Translations under genes and position numbers: made by a program
Shown: positions 43,141 to 52,328 of the stretch, one piece after another
Layout of the letters: the number at the start of each line of letters is the position of its first letter
Position numbering within the stretch: the stretch's first letter is position 1
Notes under the pieces: generated by a model
Told to the model about the DNA's origin: nothing
The model's database searches: none
What the model saw: the letters and a program-made list of their open reading frames with translations, nothing else
Assembly (NCBI RefSeq): GCF_008369325.1
Contig: NZ_VOBI01000015.1
Location: 99,692 to 163,691, forward strand
DNA from: Pseudomonas sp. ANT_H12B
Lineage (GTDB): Bacteria > Pseudomonadota > Gammaproteobacteria > Pseudomonadales > Pseudomonadaceae
Reading direction: 5' to 3'
DNA length: 64,000 bases

Positions 43141-43178
43141 AAACGCCCGGGCGAGATTCGCTCGGGCGTTTTTTTTCG
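43141..43178 (+). terminator. Terminator between ahpC and ahpF
   Basis: AACGCCCG and CGGGCGTT form a strong stem around GGCGAGATTCGCT, followed by eight T residues. It presumably gives partial read-through into ahpF. Confidence 0.85.
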
Positions 43179-43201
43179 AATTGAAAAAGGAGATCGCCCG
43201 T

Positions 43202-44764
43202 ATGTTGGACGCCAATCTTAAAGCCCAGTTGAAATCGTACCTGGAACGGGTCACCCAACCGATCGAGATCGTTGCCTCCCTCGACGACGGTGCGAAATCC
43301 CAGGAAATGCTCGCTCTTCTGAAAGACGTTGCCAGTCTTTCCAACCAAATTACCTTGCTCGACAACGGTGACGATTCACGTAAACCATCGTTCTCGATCA
43401 ACCGCCCGGGTGCCGATATCAGCCTGCGTTTCGCCGGCATCCCGATGGGCCATGAATTTACTTCGCTGGTGCTGGCCTTGCTGCAAGTCGGCGGTCACCC
43501 TTCGAAGGCCAGCGTTGAAGTGATCGAACAGATCCGCTCGCTCAAAGGCGAGTTCAACTTCGAGACTTACTTCTCGCTGTCCTGCCAGAACTGCCCGGAC
43601 GTGGTCCAGGCGCTGAACCTGATGGCGGTACTGAACCCGAACATTCGCCACGTCGCTATCGACGGTGCGCTGTTCCAGGCCGAAGTCGATGAGCGCCAGA
43701 TCATGGCCGTACCAAGTATTTACCTGAACGGCGTCAATTTCGGTCAGGGCCGCATGGGCCTGGAAGAAATCCTCGCCAAGATCGACACCAGTGGCATCGA
43801 GCGTCAAGCCGAGAAAATCAGCGCCAAGGAAGCCTTTGACGTATTGGTTGTCGGCGGTGGCCCGGCCGGTGCTTCGGCAGCTATTTACGCGGCTCGTAAA
43901 GGCATTCGCACCGGTGTCGCAGCTGAGCGTTTTGGTGGGCAGGTGCTGGACACCATGGCCATCGAGAACTTTATCTCCGTGCAGGAAACCGAAGGACCGA
44001 AACTGGCTGTGGCGCTGGAAGAACACGTCAAGCAATACGACGTCGACATCATGAACCTGCAACGTGCCGATAAGTTGGTACCGGGCAAGAATGGCGAGCT
44101 GCACGAAGTTCACTTCGCCAGCGGCGCGACTCTGAAAGCCAAGACCGTGATCCTGGCAACCGGTGCGCGGTGGCGCGAAATGAACGTCCCGGGTGAGCAG
44201 CAATACCGCAACAAAGGCGTGGCGTACTGCCCGCACTGTGACGGTCCGTTGTTCAAAGGCAAGCGTGTGGCGGTGATTGGCGGCGGTAACTCCGGCGTTG
44301 AAGCGGCCATCGACCTGGCCGGTATCGTTTCCCACGTCACGCTGCTGGAGTTCGACGTACAGTTGCGCGCCGATGCGGTTTTGCAGCGTAAATTGCACAG
44401 TCTGCCGAACGTCACCGTGATTACCAGTGCGCAAACCACTGAAGTGACTGGCGACGGGCAGAGGGTCAACGGTCTGCGTTACAAGGATCGTCAGTCGGAT
44501 GAGCTTCGTAGCGTCGAACTGGAAGGGATCTTCGTGCAGATTGGTCTGTTGCCGAACACCGATTGGCTCAAAGGCACCATCGAGCTGTCGCCTCGCGGCG
44601 AGATCATCGTTGATGCCCGTGGTGAAACCTCGATGCCGGGTGTGTTTGCTGCCGGTGACGTGACCACCGTGCCGTACAAGCAGATCGTGATTGCGGTAGG
44701 CGAGGGCGCCAAGGCTTCCCTCAGCGCCTTCGACCACCTGATCCGAACGTCGGCCCCGGCATAA
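43202..44764 (+). CDS. ahpF: Alkyl hydroperoxide reductase subunit F
   Basis: 520 residues. N-terminal tandem thioredoxin folds with CQNC (about residue 129), a FAD domain VVGGGPAGASAAIYAARKG (about 216), a second redox pair CPHCDG (about 345) and NADH motif VIGGGNSGVEAA. It passes electrons from NADH to AhpC. ATG at 43202 with AAGGAG nine bases upstream. Confidence 0.97.
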   Translation: MLDANLKAQLKSYLERVTQPIEIVASLDDGAKSQEMLALLKDVASLSNQITLLDNGDDSRKPSFSINRPGADISLRFAGIPMGHEFTSLVLALLQVGGHPSKASVEVIEQIRSLKGEFNFETYFSLSCQNCPDVVQALNLMAVLNPNIRHVAIDGALFQAEVDERQIMAVPSIYLNGVNFGQGRMGLEEILAKIDTSGIERQAEKISAKEAFDVLVVGGGPAGASAAIYAARKGIRTGVAAERFGGQVLDTMAIENFISVQETEGPKLAVALEEHVKQYDVDIMNLQRADKLVPGKNGELHEVHFASGATLKAKTVILATGARWREMNVPGEQQYRNKGVAYCPHCDGPLFKGKRVAVIGGGNSGVEAAIDLAGIVSHVTLLEFDVQLRADAVLQRKLHSLPNVTVITSAQTTEVTGDGQRVNGLRYKDRQSDELRSVELEGIFVQIGLLPNTDWLKGTIELSPRGEIIVDARGETSMPGVFAAGDVTTVPYKQIVIAVGEGAKASLSAFDHLIRTSAPA

Positions 44765-44783
44765 ACGCCAACGCCGAAAACAC

Positions 44784-44816
44784 AAAACCCCATGAGCGAT
44801 CATGGGGTTTTTTTTG
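44784..44816 (+). terminator. Rho-independent terminator after ahpF
   Basis: AAACCCCATGA and TCATGGGGTTT pair in a stem of 11 bp with a GCGA loop, then six more T residues. Confidence 0.9.
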
Positions 44817-44824
44817 CCTCACGC

Positions 44825-44858
44825 TGATCGATCCCACGCCGCGCGTGGGAACGATCAG
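44825..44858. repeat. GATCG-TCCCACGC inverted repeat
   Basis: TGATCGATCCCACGC and GCGTGGGAACGATCA form a nearly perfect palindrome. The family recurs at 53437, 59502 and 61900 in this window, always between genes. Confidence 0.75.
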
Positions 44859-44873
44859 TGTCAGCGCGCTTTT

Positions 44874-45395
44874 TTACATCGGGGCCGGCTGAATGATTTC
44901 AACCCAATAAGCATCCGGGTCCTTGATGAACGCCAGGCTCTTCATGCGGCCGTCGTTCAGGCGTTTCTGGAAATCGCAGCCCAGCGCTTCGAAGCGCTCG
45001 CAGGCAGCACGGATGTCCGGCACCGAGATGCAGATGTGACCGAAACCGCGCGGATCGGTGTTGCCGTTGTGGTAAGCGAAATCCGCGTCGTTCTCGGTGC
45101 CGTGGTTGTGGGTCAGCTCGAGAATGCCGGGGATCGACTTCATCCACTCGGTGCGCGCTGCCGCATCGGCCGGGATCTGGCTTTTATCGACCAATGCCAG
45201 GAAGTACAGGCTGAACTCGGCTTCCGGGAAGTCGCGTTTTTCCACCAGCGAGAAACCCAGAATGCGCGTGTAGAAATCCAGGGACTTGGTGATGTCCTTG
45301 ACCCGCAGCATGGTGTGGTTGAAGACGAACTTCAGGGTGGCGGTGTCGGGTTGGGCGGTCACGCCGGGGAAGGTGTTCAGTTCGTGCAGGCTCAT
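44874..45395 (-). CDS. gloA: Lactoylglutathione lyase (glyoxalase I)
   Basis: 173 residues. Converts the methylglyoxal-glutathione hemithioacetal to S-lactoylglutathione. Glyoxalase fold motifs: FNHTMLRVKDITKSLDFYT (metal His about 27), ILELTHNHGTE (metal Glu), GFGHICISVPDI (metal His) and YWVEIIQP (metal Glu). The longer proteobacterial type fits zinc dependence. Single gene. Confidence 0.94.
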   Translation of the reverse strand: MSLHELNTFPGVTAQPDTATLKFVFNHTMLRVKDITKSLDFYTRILGFSLVEKRDFPEAEFSLYFLALVDKSQIPADAAARTEWMKSIPGILELTHNHGTENDADFAYHNGNTDPRGFGHICISVPDIRAACERFEALGCDFQKRLNDGRMKSLAFIKDPDAYWVEIIQPAPM

Positions 45396-45540
45396 GGGCC
45401 CTCCGGAAAATAAGTGTGTCTAACGAATGGCGACAATGATACGCAAGGGCTCTGACATCACCAAACCAAAACAGTCGGCTATTGCCTGACGGGCGGGCGA
45501 GGCTCAGACTTTGCGGTTCTATCCGTGAGTGTTCATTGCA

Positions 45541-46065
45541 ATGACTCGATTCTGTAAATCGACCTTCGTCCTGATTGGCGTGTTTTCGGTGCTTGCCTGT
45601 GCTCACGCAGACGAGCCCGTCATGACCTGGCCCAACGGCTGGGAGGTCGAAGCCGTCCCGCAAGATGCAGCCGCGTCCGGGGTGTCCCGTCAGCGCGCGG
45701 TAAAAAACGATCAGGGCGGCACGCCCGTCATGGTGATGGAGTTGACCATGACGCAAGTGGAAAGCGGTCATCAGGTGAATCTGCAAGGCGTGTTGCTGGA
45801 GATGCGCAAGTCGGTGCAGAAGGACTTCTTTCAGGGCGGGTATCAGAGTGTTTGCAACAAAATTCATCCAGCGACCTTGAGCCGATTATCGGCGCTGGAA
45901 ACTACCTGCACGATCACGCAAAACGGACGGCATGTGCTCTCTCAAACATTGGTCGCTGCGGTGGATGCCGATAAAGCTTATGTTTTTTCCTACGCAGGGC
46001 AGGCCGAGGCTTATAAGGCAAGTCAGGAAGAAATAGAGGTTGCCCGTAACAGCTTGAAACTTTAG
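45541..46065 (+). CDS. Exported protein, DUF4946-like
   Basis: 174 residues from the ATG at 45541. The signal peptide ends about CAHAD-EP. The mature domain includes MTWPNGWEVEAVPQ, VMVMELTMTQVESG and LLEMRKSVQKDFFQGGYQ. Similar periplasmic proteins are common in fluorescent pseudomonads, but no activity is known to me. A GTG four codons earlier is an alternative start. Confidence 0.7.
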   Translation: MTRFCKSTFVLIGVFSVLACAHADEPVMTWPNGWEVEAVPQDAAASGVSRQRAVKNDQGGTPVMVMELTMTQVESGHQVNLQGVLLEMRKSVQKDFFQGGYQSVCNKIHPATLSRLSALETTCTITQNGRHVLSQTLVAAVDADKAYVFSYAGQAEAYKASQEEIEVARNSLKL

Positions 46066-46196
46066 TTGAAGATTTCAATGGAGGCAGATGTCCGCGCCTT
46101 CCAGCATTTTTAGATGCCCGAAGGAATTAACCACAAAGTTATTTGGCAAGTAGCGAGTTGATCGACGCCGATCGTTGCATTTAGAGGGTATCCATG

Positions 46197-46228
46197 AAAA
46201 AGCCCTGTTTTGGCAGGGCTTTTTTTGT
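46197..46228. terminator. Bidirectional terminator
   Basis: AAAAAGCCCTG and CAGGGCTTTTTTT pair around TTTTGG. A-run and T-run on either side let it serve both the 45541 gene and the minus-strand MvaT gene. Confidence 0.85.
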
Positions 46229-46240
46229 CACCGCGAGTGC

Positions 46241-46606
46241 TTAACCACGCAGCCAGGAATCAACGGTGGCTGCACCGTATTGTTCCTTCCAGGCTTTCAA
46301 GCCGCGGTGGTTGCCGCCCTTGGTTTCAATCAGTTCACCGGTGTGCGGGTTCTGATAAACCTTGACCACGCGGGCGCGACGGGTTTTAGGTGCGCTTGCC
46401 TGTCGCAGACCCGATTTTGCCGGGTTCGGATCGAGAATGGCGATGATGTCACGCAGGCTCTTGCCATAGGCTTTCATCAGCCCCTGGAGCTTTTCTTCGA
46501 ATTCGATTTCTTTCTTGAGCCCGGCATCGTTCTTCAGGGATTCCAGCTGCTTGAGCTGTTCTTGAAGGGCCTTTTCAGCTGCACGAAATTCAGCGAGTCT
46601 GGACAA
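46241..46606 (-). CDS. MvaT-family H-NS-like xenogeneic silencer
   Basis: 121 residues. N-terminal coiled-coil oligomerisation part (SRLAEFRAAEKALQEQLKQL) and C-terminal AT-hook-like DNA-binding domain (VVKVYQNPHTGELIETKGGN ... RGLKAWKEQYG). MvaT and its paralogues coat AT-rich DNA and silence acquired genes. The start is a TTG at 46606: the only start that gives the family N-terminus, and GGAG lies eight bases before it. Which paralogue this is (MvaT, MvaU or MvaV) is not settled. Confidence 0.9.
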   Translation of the reverse strand: MSRLAEFRAAEKALQEQLKQLESLKNDAGLKKEIEFEEKLQGLMKAYGKSLRDIIAILDPNPAKSGLRQASAPKTRRARVVKVYQNPHTGELIETKGGNHRGLKAWKEQYGAATVDSWLRG

Positions 46607-46839
46607 TATCTTTACTCCAATAGTGTGTTTGGCTGATACCAACCGCAAACAAAGCTATAAGCCAAGAGCCTTGAAGCGACTCGGTGATAATGGCTCACCT
46701 GCCAATCTTGCGCAGGCAGGAAAAATTGTAGTAGTTAATTGGCCAAGAGTAAATCCTGTCTTTTTCTTCATGTAACAACAGTAGTCTTTTGATTCAATTT
46801 GGTGCGCGGTGTCGTTGTTCTGTCGCTTAGAGCCGCTAG

Positions 46840-48022
46840 TTAATGGTGACTTAATGCATTAACGAACTCCGCGCCGGGTATCGGTCGACCGAACAGATAA
46901 CCTTGCAGGAAACTCACACCGTGGACGGTCAGATAATCACTTTGCTCCTCGGTTTCAACGCGTTCGGCGACAATACCCAGGTCAAGCTTGGCCGACAGTT
47001 CGATAATCGTATCCAGCATGTGCCGAGAGAGGGCGTCGACACCGATCATGGCGACGAAACTCTGGTCGATTTTCAAGAAGTCCACATTGAACTGGCGCAG
47101 ATAACCGAGGCTTGAGTGACCGGTGCCGAAGTCGTCGATGGCGATCATCACGCCGAGTTCATGGAGCTGTTCGAACAGTTGGAGTGTGATGGGCGTGGGT
47201 CCGGACCACTTCTTGTTGTCGCCATGCACGACGGGTTGAAAATACGGAATGAATTCTGCTGCCTCCAGCGCGCGCTGCATTTCACGACTCGGTGAAGATG
47301 AGCGCATTTGCAAAACATGTCCGGCAAAACCGGAAAGCACGCCAAAAAAAATCAACAGACTGAACAGTGGCGCAAATCACTGCGCATGTAACGCCAGGTC
47401 TCTCCGTCGGGGGAAACCGGCGGCCACGGTAAACGCATAACGTGAAGATGCCAGTTTGGCATGCGCAACCTGGAAGGTGGGCAGAGGGTCGTCGTGGAAC
47501 TTACTGTCGGAGGACAACCAGTGGGGGCTGACTTGCAATAGCAGCAGAGTCTCGCGGCCGATCAGGCGCAGTACATTACTGAGGTGAACCGTCCAGTGTG
47601 CTCAGCGCTCCCTGTTTCCCTTCGCTGAGCCGATACACCAGTACGGCGGTGTCGGGAGTGACCAGGTTGCCCTTCATCAGCAACAATTTGCCTTCGGTGT
47701 AGTCGCCGGCAATGATCTTTTCCTGATATTCGCCAAACAATGAACTGCAGTAGATGTTGTTGTCCCACACCAAATTGGTCGAACGCACAAACGGGCGGCG
47801 GGTGACCTGTTCGCGCAAGGCCAGTTTGATCTCGTTGCAACTTTGTCCGGCCAGCGGCACTAATTCGCGCGCGGCCAGGGCGGTGTTGTCGAGCATCAGT
47901 TCGAACTGGCGAACGGCTTCTTCAGCGGTTTGCTCTGTGCTGTGCTTAAGTGCGCGTTCAGCCTGCATATGGAGAATGGCGAACCCCAGTAATACTGGGA
48001 GCAATCCACTCAATACAGTCAC
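46840..48022 (-). pseudogene. Degenerate CSS-motif EAL phosphodiesterase gene
   Basis: Remains of one gene read in several minus-strand frames. Segment 48022-47576 gives the sensor: membrane helix, then the CSS-type periplasmic part (LAGQSCNEIKLALREQ; NNIYCSSLFGEYQ). Segment about 47575-47395 continues in another frame (LIGRETLLLLQVSPHWLSSD). Segment about 47372-46840 gives the second membrane helix and an EAL domain that jumps from FIPYFQPVVHGDNKKWSG to PTPITLQLFEQLHELGV, losing the E-x-L catalytic motif. IDDFGTGHSSLGYL and IVAERVETEE remain. At least two frameshifts and one internal deletion of about 100 codons; it is not expected to hydrolyse cyclic-di-GMP. Confidence 0.8.
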
Positions 48023-48041
48023 CGCTATCCTGATGCTACGC

Positions 48042-48914
48042 TCAACGGTAGTTCAAGCGTTCGGCGAGTTTGATAAACGCCATCGCCGCAGGAGATGACT
48101 GGCGTTGGTCGAGCACTGCCAGACCGACCTGTCGTGCGACCGGGGGCGACAGTGGTTTTTTCACATAGCGGTTGTCGCTGTGGTCAGGTAGTGAACCTTC
48201 GGCGACAACTGTCAGCGCATCGCCTCGGCCGACGGTGTCCAGCGTGCTCAGTAGCTGCGAGCAGCGATAGCGGATATTCGGTGTCAGCCGGGCGGCACTG
48301 AACAGTCGTGAAACCAGCTCCGAAGAGCCCGCCTCGGTCAGCACGAAAGGGTCATGGCACAAATCGCTCAAACTCAGGCTGTCGCGACTGGCCAGTGGAT
48401 GATTGACGGGTAGCAACGCGACCATCTGGTCTTCGATCAACGCAAAGGTGTCGAAGCGCTCCTCTGGCAACACCACGAAGCCGATATCGACACGGCGCTC
48501 CTCCAGCCACTGGATGACCTGACGGTCCGGGCCTTCATCAATATGGACCTCGATGCCCGGGTGCTCGGCACGGTAGTGCTGCAAGATCAGTGGCAGTAAT
48601 TTGATTGATGAGGTCGGGCCAAACGAGCCGATGCGCAATGTGCCGCGTTTCATCCCGCGTGCATCGGCTGCTTCCTGGCGCAAGGTGTTGGCCAGGCCCA
48701 GCATCGCCCGGGCGCGCTGCAAAAGCTGTTGGCCGATGTCGCTCAGTTCGACCCGGGACTGATGCCGCCGCAGTAACTCGACGCCCAATTCCTGTTCAAG
48801 CGACTTGAGGGCGTGGGAGACCGCAGATTGTGAAATGCCCAGACGATTGGCCGCCGCCGTAAAACCGTGTAACTCGGCCACAAGCGAGAAAATCTCAAGC
48901 TGGGTGAGGGTCAT
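48042..48914 (-). CDS. LysR-family transcriptional regulator
   Basis: 290 residues. Helix-turn-helix at the N-terminus (LEIFSLVAELHGFTAAANRL; GISQSAVSHALKSLEQELG), followed by a substrate-binding domain with two lobes. Divergent from an EamA transporter gene across 78 bases and so the probable regulator of it. GATGAC (about 48934) and GTCATC (about 48961) form an inverted pair in the gap. Inducer unknown. Confidence 0.9.
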   Translation of the reverse strand: MTLTQLEIFSLVAELHGFTAAANRLGISQSAVSHALKSLEQELGVELLRRHQSRVELSDIGQQLLQRARAMLGLANTLRQEAADARGMKRGTLRIGSFGPTSSIKLLPLILQHYRAEHPGIEVHIDEGPDRQVIQWLEERRVDIGFVVLPEERFDTFALIEDQMVALLPVNHPLASRDSLSLSDLCHDPFVLTEAGSSELVSRLFSAARLTPNIRYRCSQLLSTLDTVGRGDALTVVAEGSLPDHSDNRYVKKPLSPPVARQVGLAVLDQRQSSPAAMAFIKLAERLNYR

Positions 48915-48992
48915 GAGCGTTTACTCATTTTACGATGACTTGGTATTAGCCGAATGATAGGTCATCTAACCGATTTTACGTTCTGGAAACTT

Positions 48993-49937
48993 ATGACGAC
49001 CTGTGAGCAAAGCCTGTCCAACCCATCGGATGTACCGGTTTATCTGAAGCTGGCTGCGGTCACCATGATCTGGGGTGGTACGTTCGTGGCCGGGCGGTTT
49101 CTGGCAGATAGCCTCAGCCCTTTATTCGCCGCCAGCCTGCGATTCCTGTTAGCCAGCGCAGCGTTGCTGCTGTTTCTGCTACTGGCCCGTGTTCCATTGG
49201 CTCGACCCAGCCCCAGGCAGTGGCTGCAATTGGCGTTGCTGGGGTTTTTCGGGATCTTCTTCTACAACCTGTGTTTCTTTTATGGCCTGCATTACATCAA
49301 TGCTTCACGGGCGTCGTTAATCGTGGCGTTGAACCCGGCCGTGATCGGGCTGGCGTCATGGCTGTTGTTCAAGGAGCACTTGAGTCGCGCGAAGGTCATC
49401 GGAATCGCGATTTGTATTGCCGGGGCGAGCCTGGTGATCGTCAGCCGAAACCCGCAATTGCTGGCCGGCAACGCCGACGCCTGGATCGGCGACTTGTTGA
49501 TCTTCGGCTGCGTGCTCGGCTGGGGCGTCTATTCGTTGTTCTCCAAAGCGTTGAATCAAACCCTGGGGCCGGTTCAAACGGTGACGTACTCGATTTTGCT
49601 CGGTACGGTAATGCTCTGGGTGACCAGCGCCGTTAGAGGTGAGTTGAGTGTGGCGGTGCTCACCAGTCTCGGTACGCAACAATGGCTAAGCCTGATGTAT
49701 TTAGGCGTATTGGGTTCGGCACTGGCCTACATTGGCTATTACGACGGTATCCGCAAAATCGGCGCCACGCGCTCAGGCGTGTTCATTGCTTTGAATCCAC
49801 TGACAGCGGTCATCCTCGGTGCACTGCTGTTGGGCGAGCAGTTGACTCTGACGATGTGCTTGGGTGGCGGGTTGATCCTGGCGGGGATTTTCCTGTGCAA
49901 CAAACCCCTTGCGCGACCAGGGAAAAAGGGGATTTGA
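48993..49937 (+). CDS. EamA/DMT-family transporter
   Basis: 314 residues, about ten membrane helices in two EamA repeats (first about residues 20-140: LAAVTMIWGGTFVAGRFLAD; second about 160-290: LLIFGCVLGWGVYSLFSKAL). Probably a metabolite or drug exporter. An ATG 13 codons upstream is an alternative start. Neighbouring LysR gene is divergent and likely controls it. Confidence 0.85.
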   Translation: MTTCEQSLSNPSDVPVYLKLAAVTMIWGGTFVAGRFLADSLSPLFAASLRFLLASAALLLFLLLARVPLARPSPRQWLQLALLGFFGIFFYNLCFFYGLHYINASRASLIVALNPAVIGLASWLLFKEHLSRAKVIGIAICIAGASLVIVSRNPQLLAGNADAWIGDLLIFGCVLGWGVYSLFSKALNQTLGPVQTVTYSILLGTVMLWVTSAVRGELSVAVLTSLGTQQWLSLMYLGVLGSALAYIGYYDGIRKIGATRSGVFIALNPLTAVILGALLLGEQLTLTMCLGGGLILAGIFLCNKPLARPGKKGI

Positions 49938-50188
49938 TACAGAAGGCGGACAAACCTAGTTACGCTGTGTAGAATCGGGTTACGCATACAATAATAATCG
50001 TCTTCTGGAAGCAGAAGCCTCGCCCGCAAAAGCCTTGGGTCGATAATGAAGAGTGACGGGTTTCAACTGATCTACGGTGACTTCCTCGCCCGCAGCGTGC
50101 GGGGCATCTCCTGCGCGCCACCCGCCGGTCTCAGCATTGCTAGCAACTAACGATCCGTTAATTGATAAGAAAATGATGAGGCGCCACC

Positions 50189-51265
50189 ATGGCAGATTTA
50201 TACGAAAACCCAATGGGCCTGATGGGCTTTGAATTCATTGAGTTCGCATCGCCGACCCCGAACACCCTGGAGCCGATCTTCGAGATCATGGGCTTCACCA
50301 AGGTCGCGACCCACCGTTCCAAAGACGTGCACCTGTATCGCCAGGGCCAGATCAACCTGATCCTCAATAACGAACCTCACAGCGTTGCTTCGTACTTCGC
50401 GGCCGAGCACGGCCCGTCGGTGTGCGGCATGGCGTTCCGCGTCAAGAATGCCCAGCAGGCATTTGCTCGTGCCCTGGAAATCGGTGCCCAGCCGATTCAC
50501 ATCGAAACCGGCCCGATGGAGCTGAACCTGCCCGCGATCAAGGGCATCGGCGGTGCGCCGCTGTACCTGATCGACCGTTTCGGCGAAGGCAGCTCTATCT
50601 ATGACATCGACTTCGTGTTCATCGAAGGCGTTGACCGCAACCCGGTCGGGGCTGGCCTGAAGATCATCGACCACCTGACCCACAATGTGTATCGCGGGCG
50701 CATGGCCTACTGGGCCAACTTCTACGAGAAGCTGTTCAACTTCCGCGAGATCCGTTACTTCGACATCAAAGGCGAATACACCGGCCTCACTTCCAAGGCC
50801 ATGACCGCGCCGGACGGCATGATCCGCATCCCGTTGAACGAAGAATCGTCCAAGGGCGCCGGGCAGATCGAAGAGTTCCTGATGCAGTTCAACGGCGAGG
50901 GCATCCAGCACGTTGCCTTCCTGTCCGATGACCTGATCAAGACCTGGGATCATCTGAAAAGCATCGGCATGCGCTTCATGACCGCGCCGCCGGAAACCTA
51001 TTACGAAATGCTCGAAGGCCGTTTGCCGAACCACGGCGAGCCGGTTGATCAACTGCAATCGCGCGGCATTCTGCTGGACGGTTCTTCCGAGTCGGGCGAC
51101 AAGCGTCTGCTGTTGCAGATCTTCTCGGAAACCCTGATGGGCCCGGTGTTCTTCGAGTTCATCCAGCGCAAAGGTGATGATGGTTTCGGCGAAGGCAACT
51201 TCAAGGCACTGTTTGAATCCATCGAACGCGACCAGGTTCGTCGTGGCGTGCTTTCCACCGACTAA
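50189..51265 (+). CDS. hpd: 4-hydroxyphenylpyruvate dioxygenase
   Basis: 358 residues. Fe(II) enzyme that turns 4-hydroxyphenylpyruvate into homogentisate in tyrosine breakdown. Vicinal-oxygen-chelate fold with metal ligands in IIDHLTHNVY (His about 161), GIQHVAFLSDD (His about 240) and PVFFEFIQRKG (Glu about 322). The start MADLYENPMGLMGFEF is standard. Single gene with its own terminator. Confidence 0.97.
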   Translation: MADLYENPMGLMGFEFIEFASPTPNTLEPIFEIMGFTKVATHRSKDVHLYRQGQINLILNNEPHSVASYFAAEHGPSVCGMAFRVKNAQQAFARALEIGAQPIHIETGPMELNLPAIKGIGGAPLYLIDRFGEGSSIYDIDFVFIEGVDRNPVGAGLKIIDHLTHNVYRGRMAYWANFYEKLFNFREIRYFDIKGEYTGLTSKAMTAPDGMIRIPLNEESSKGAGQIEEFLMQFNGEGIQHVAFLSDDLIKTWDHLKSIGMRFMTAPPETYYEMLEGRLPNHGEPVDQLQSRGILLDGSSESGDKRLLLQIFSETLMGPVFFEFIQRKGDDGFGEGNFKALFESIERDQVRRGVLSTD

Positions 51266-51282
51266 GCGGTATTAGATGTACA

Positions 51283-51318
51283 AAAGCCCGGTCAGCAGCA
51301 ATGCTGGCCGGGCTTTTT
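51283..51318. terminator. Bidirectional terminator between hpd and rarD
   Basis: AAAGCCCGG/CCGGGCTTT plus CAGC/GCTG arms form a long stem; A- and T-runs flank it, serving the two convergent genes. Confidence 0.85.
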
Positions 51319-51327
51319 CGTTTGGTC

Positions 51328-52215
51328 TTACATGGGTTTTCGTTTAAGCCGGACCAGGTGTTTGAACCCTTCGAATACCAGTACAACTACCGCCAACCAG
51401 ATCGGGATGTAGGTCAGCCATTCACCGGCCTTGATGCTTTCCCCCAGCAGCAGTGCGACGCCGAGTAACAGCACCGGTTCGACATAGCTCAACAATCCGA
51501 ACAGGCTGAACGGCAACAGTCGACTGGCGATGATGTAGACCACCAGCGCTGAAGCACTGATCAGCCCAAGCATAGGGATCAACAGCGACAGCCACGGATG
51601 TTGATCAAACACGCCGAAACCTTGTTCACCGCCCTGAACGAACCAGAACGCCACGGGCAGCATCAAGGCCATGTCCATCCACAAGCCGCCCAGGTTGTCG
51701 GTCGCCAGTCGCTTGCGCAGGAAGAAGTAGAGCGGATAACCAACGACGACCAGCAAGGTCGCCCAAGAGAAACCGCCGACCTGATACAGCTCATTGAGCA
51801 CGCCGAGGGACGCAAAAAACACCGCAACCTTTTGCAAGTAAGACAAACGCTCGCCATACGCGAACCGCCCGGTGAGGACCATCGACAGCGGCAACAGGAA
51901 ATAGCCCAGTGACACGTCGAGGCTATAGCCATTGAGCGGGGCCCACATGAACAGCCAGAGTTGCAGGCCAAGCAATACTGCGGAAAGGATCATCCCGGCG
52001 AGCAATTTGGGTTGACCAACCAGCCGCCGGAAGAGGGCGACCACGCGTTTCCATTCGCCGGAGACCACCATGAACACGGTCATGCAGGGCAAGGTCAGCA
52101 GCATCCGCCAGCCGAAAATTTCCACGCCGCTCAAAGGGGCGAGCAGCGAAGTGTAGTAATACATGACGGCAAACAGCACCGAGGCTGTGACCGATAGAGC
52201 GATACCTTTAGACAA
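51328..52215 (-). CDS. rarD: EamA-family transporter RarD
   Basis: 295 residues with ten hydrophobic helices. RarD-like features: KGIALSVTASVLFAVMYYYT, FGWRMLLTLPCM, WAPLNGYSLDVSLGYFLLPL. The family (chloramphenicol-sensitivity protein) is a DMT superfamily permease of unclear natural substrate. Convergent to hpd. Confidence 0.85.
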   Translation of the reverse strand: MSKGIALSVTASVLFAVMYYYTSLLAPLSGVEIFGWRMLLTLPCMTVFMVVSGEWKRVVALFRRLVGQPKLLAGMILSAVLLGLQLWLFMWAPLNGYSLDVSLGYFLLPLSMVLTGRFAYGERLSYLQKVAVFFASLGVLNELYQVGGFSWATLLVVVGYPLYFFLRKRLATDNLGGLWMDMALMLPVAFWFVQGGEQGFGVFDQHPWLSLLIPMLGLISASALVVYIIASRLLPFSLFGLLSYVEPVLLLGVALLLGESIKAGEWLTYIPIWLAVVVLVFEGFKHLVRLKRKPM

Positions 52216-52328
52216 ACTGTCCTCGCGGGTTGAAGGTCAAACGGGGCGCGCAGGATACGTGTTTTTTGTGCTGAATATTGGTCAAGTGATCAATATTTGC
52301 AACATCACTGCAAGATTGATCAATCATC

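Noticed and set aside
43376..44803. 475-codon minus-strand frame across ahpF
   Set aside because: Antisense shadow of ahpF with composition typical of reversed high-GC codons.
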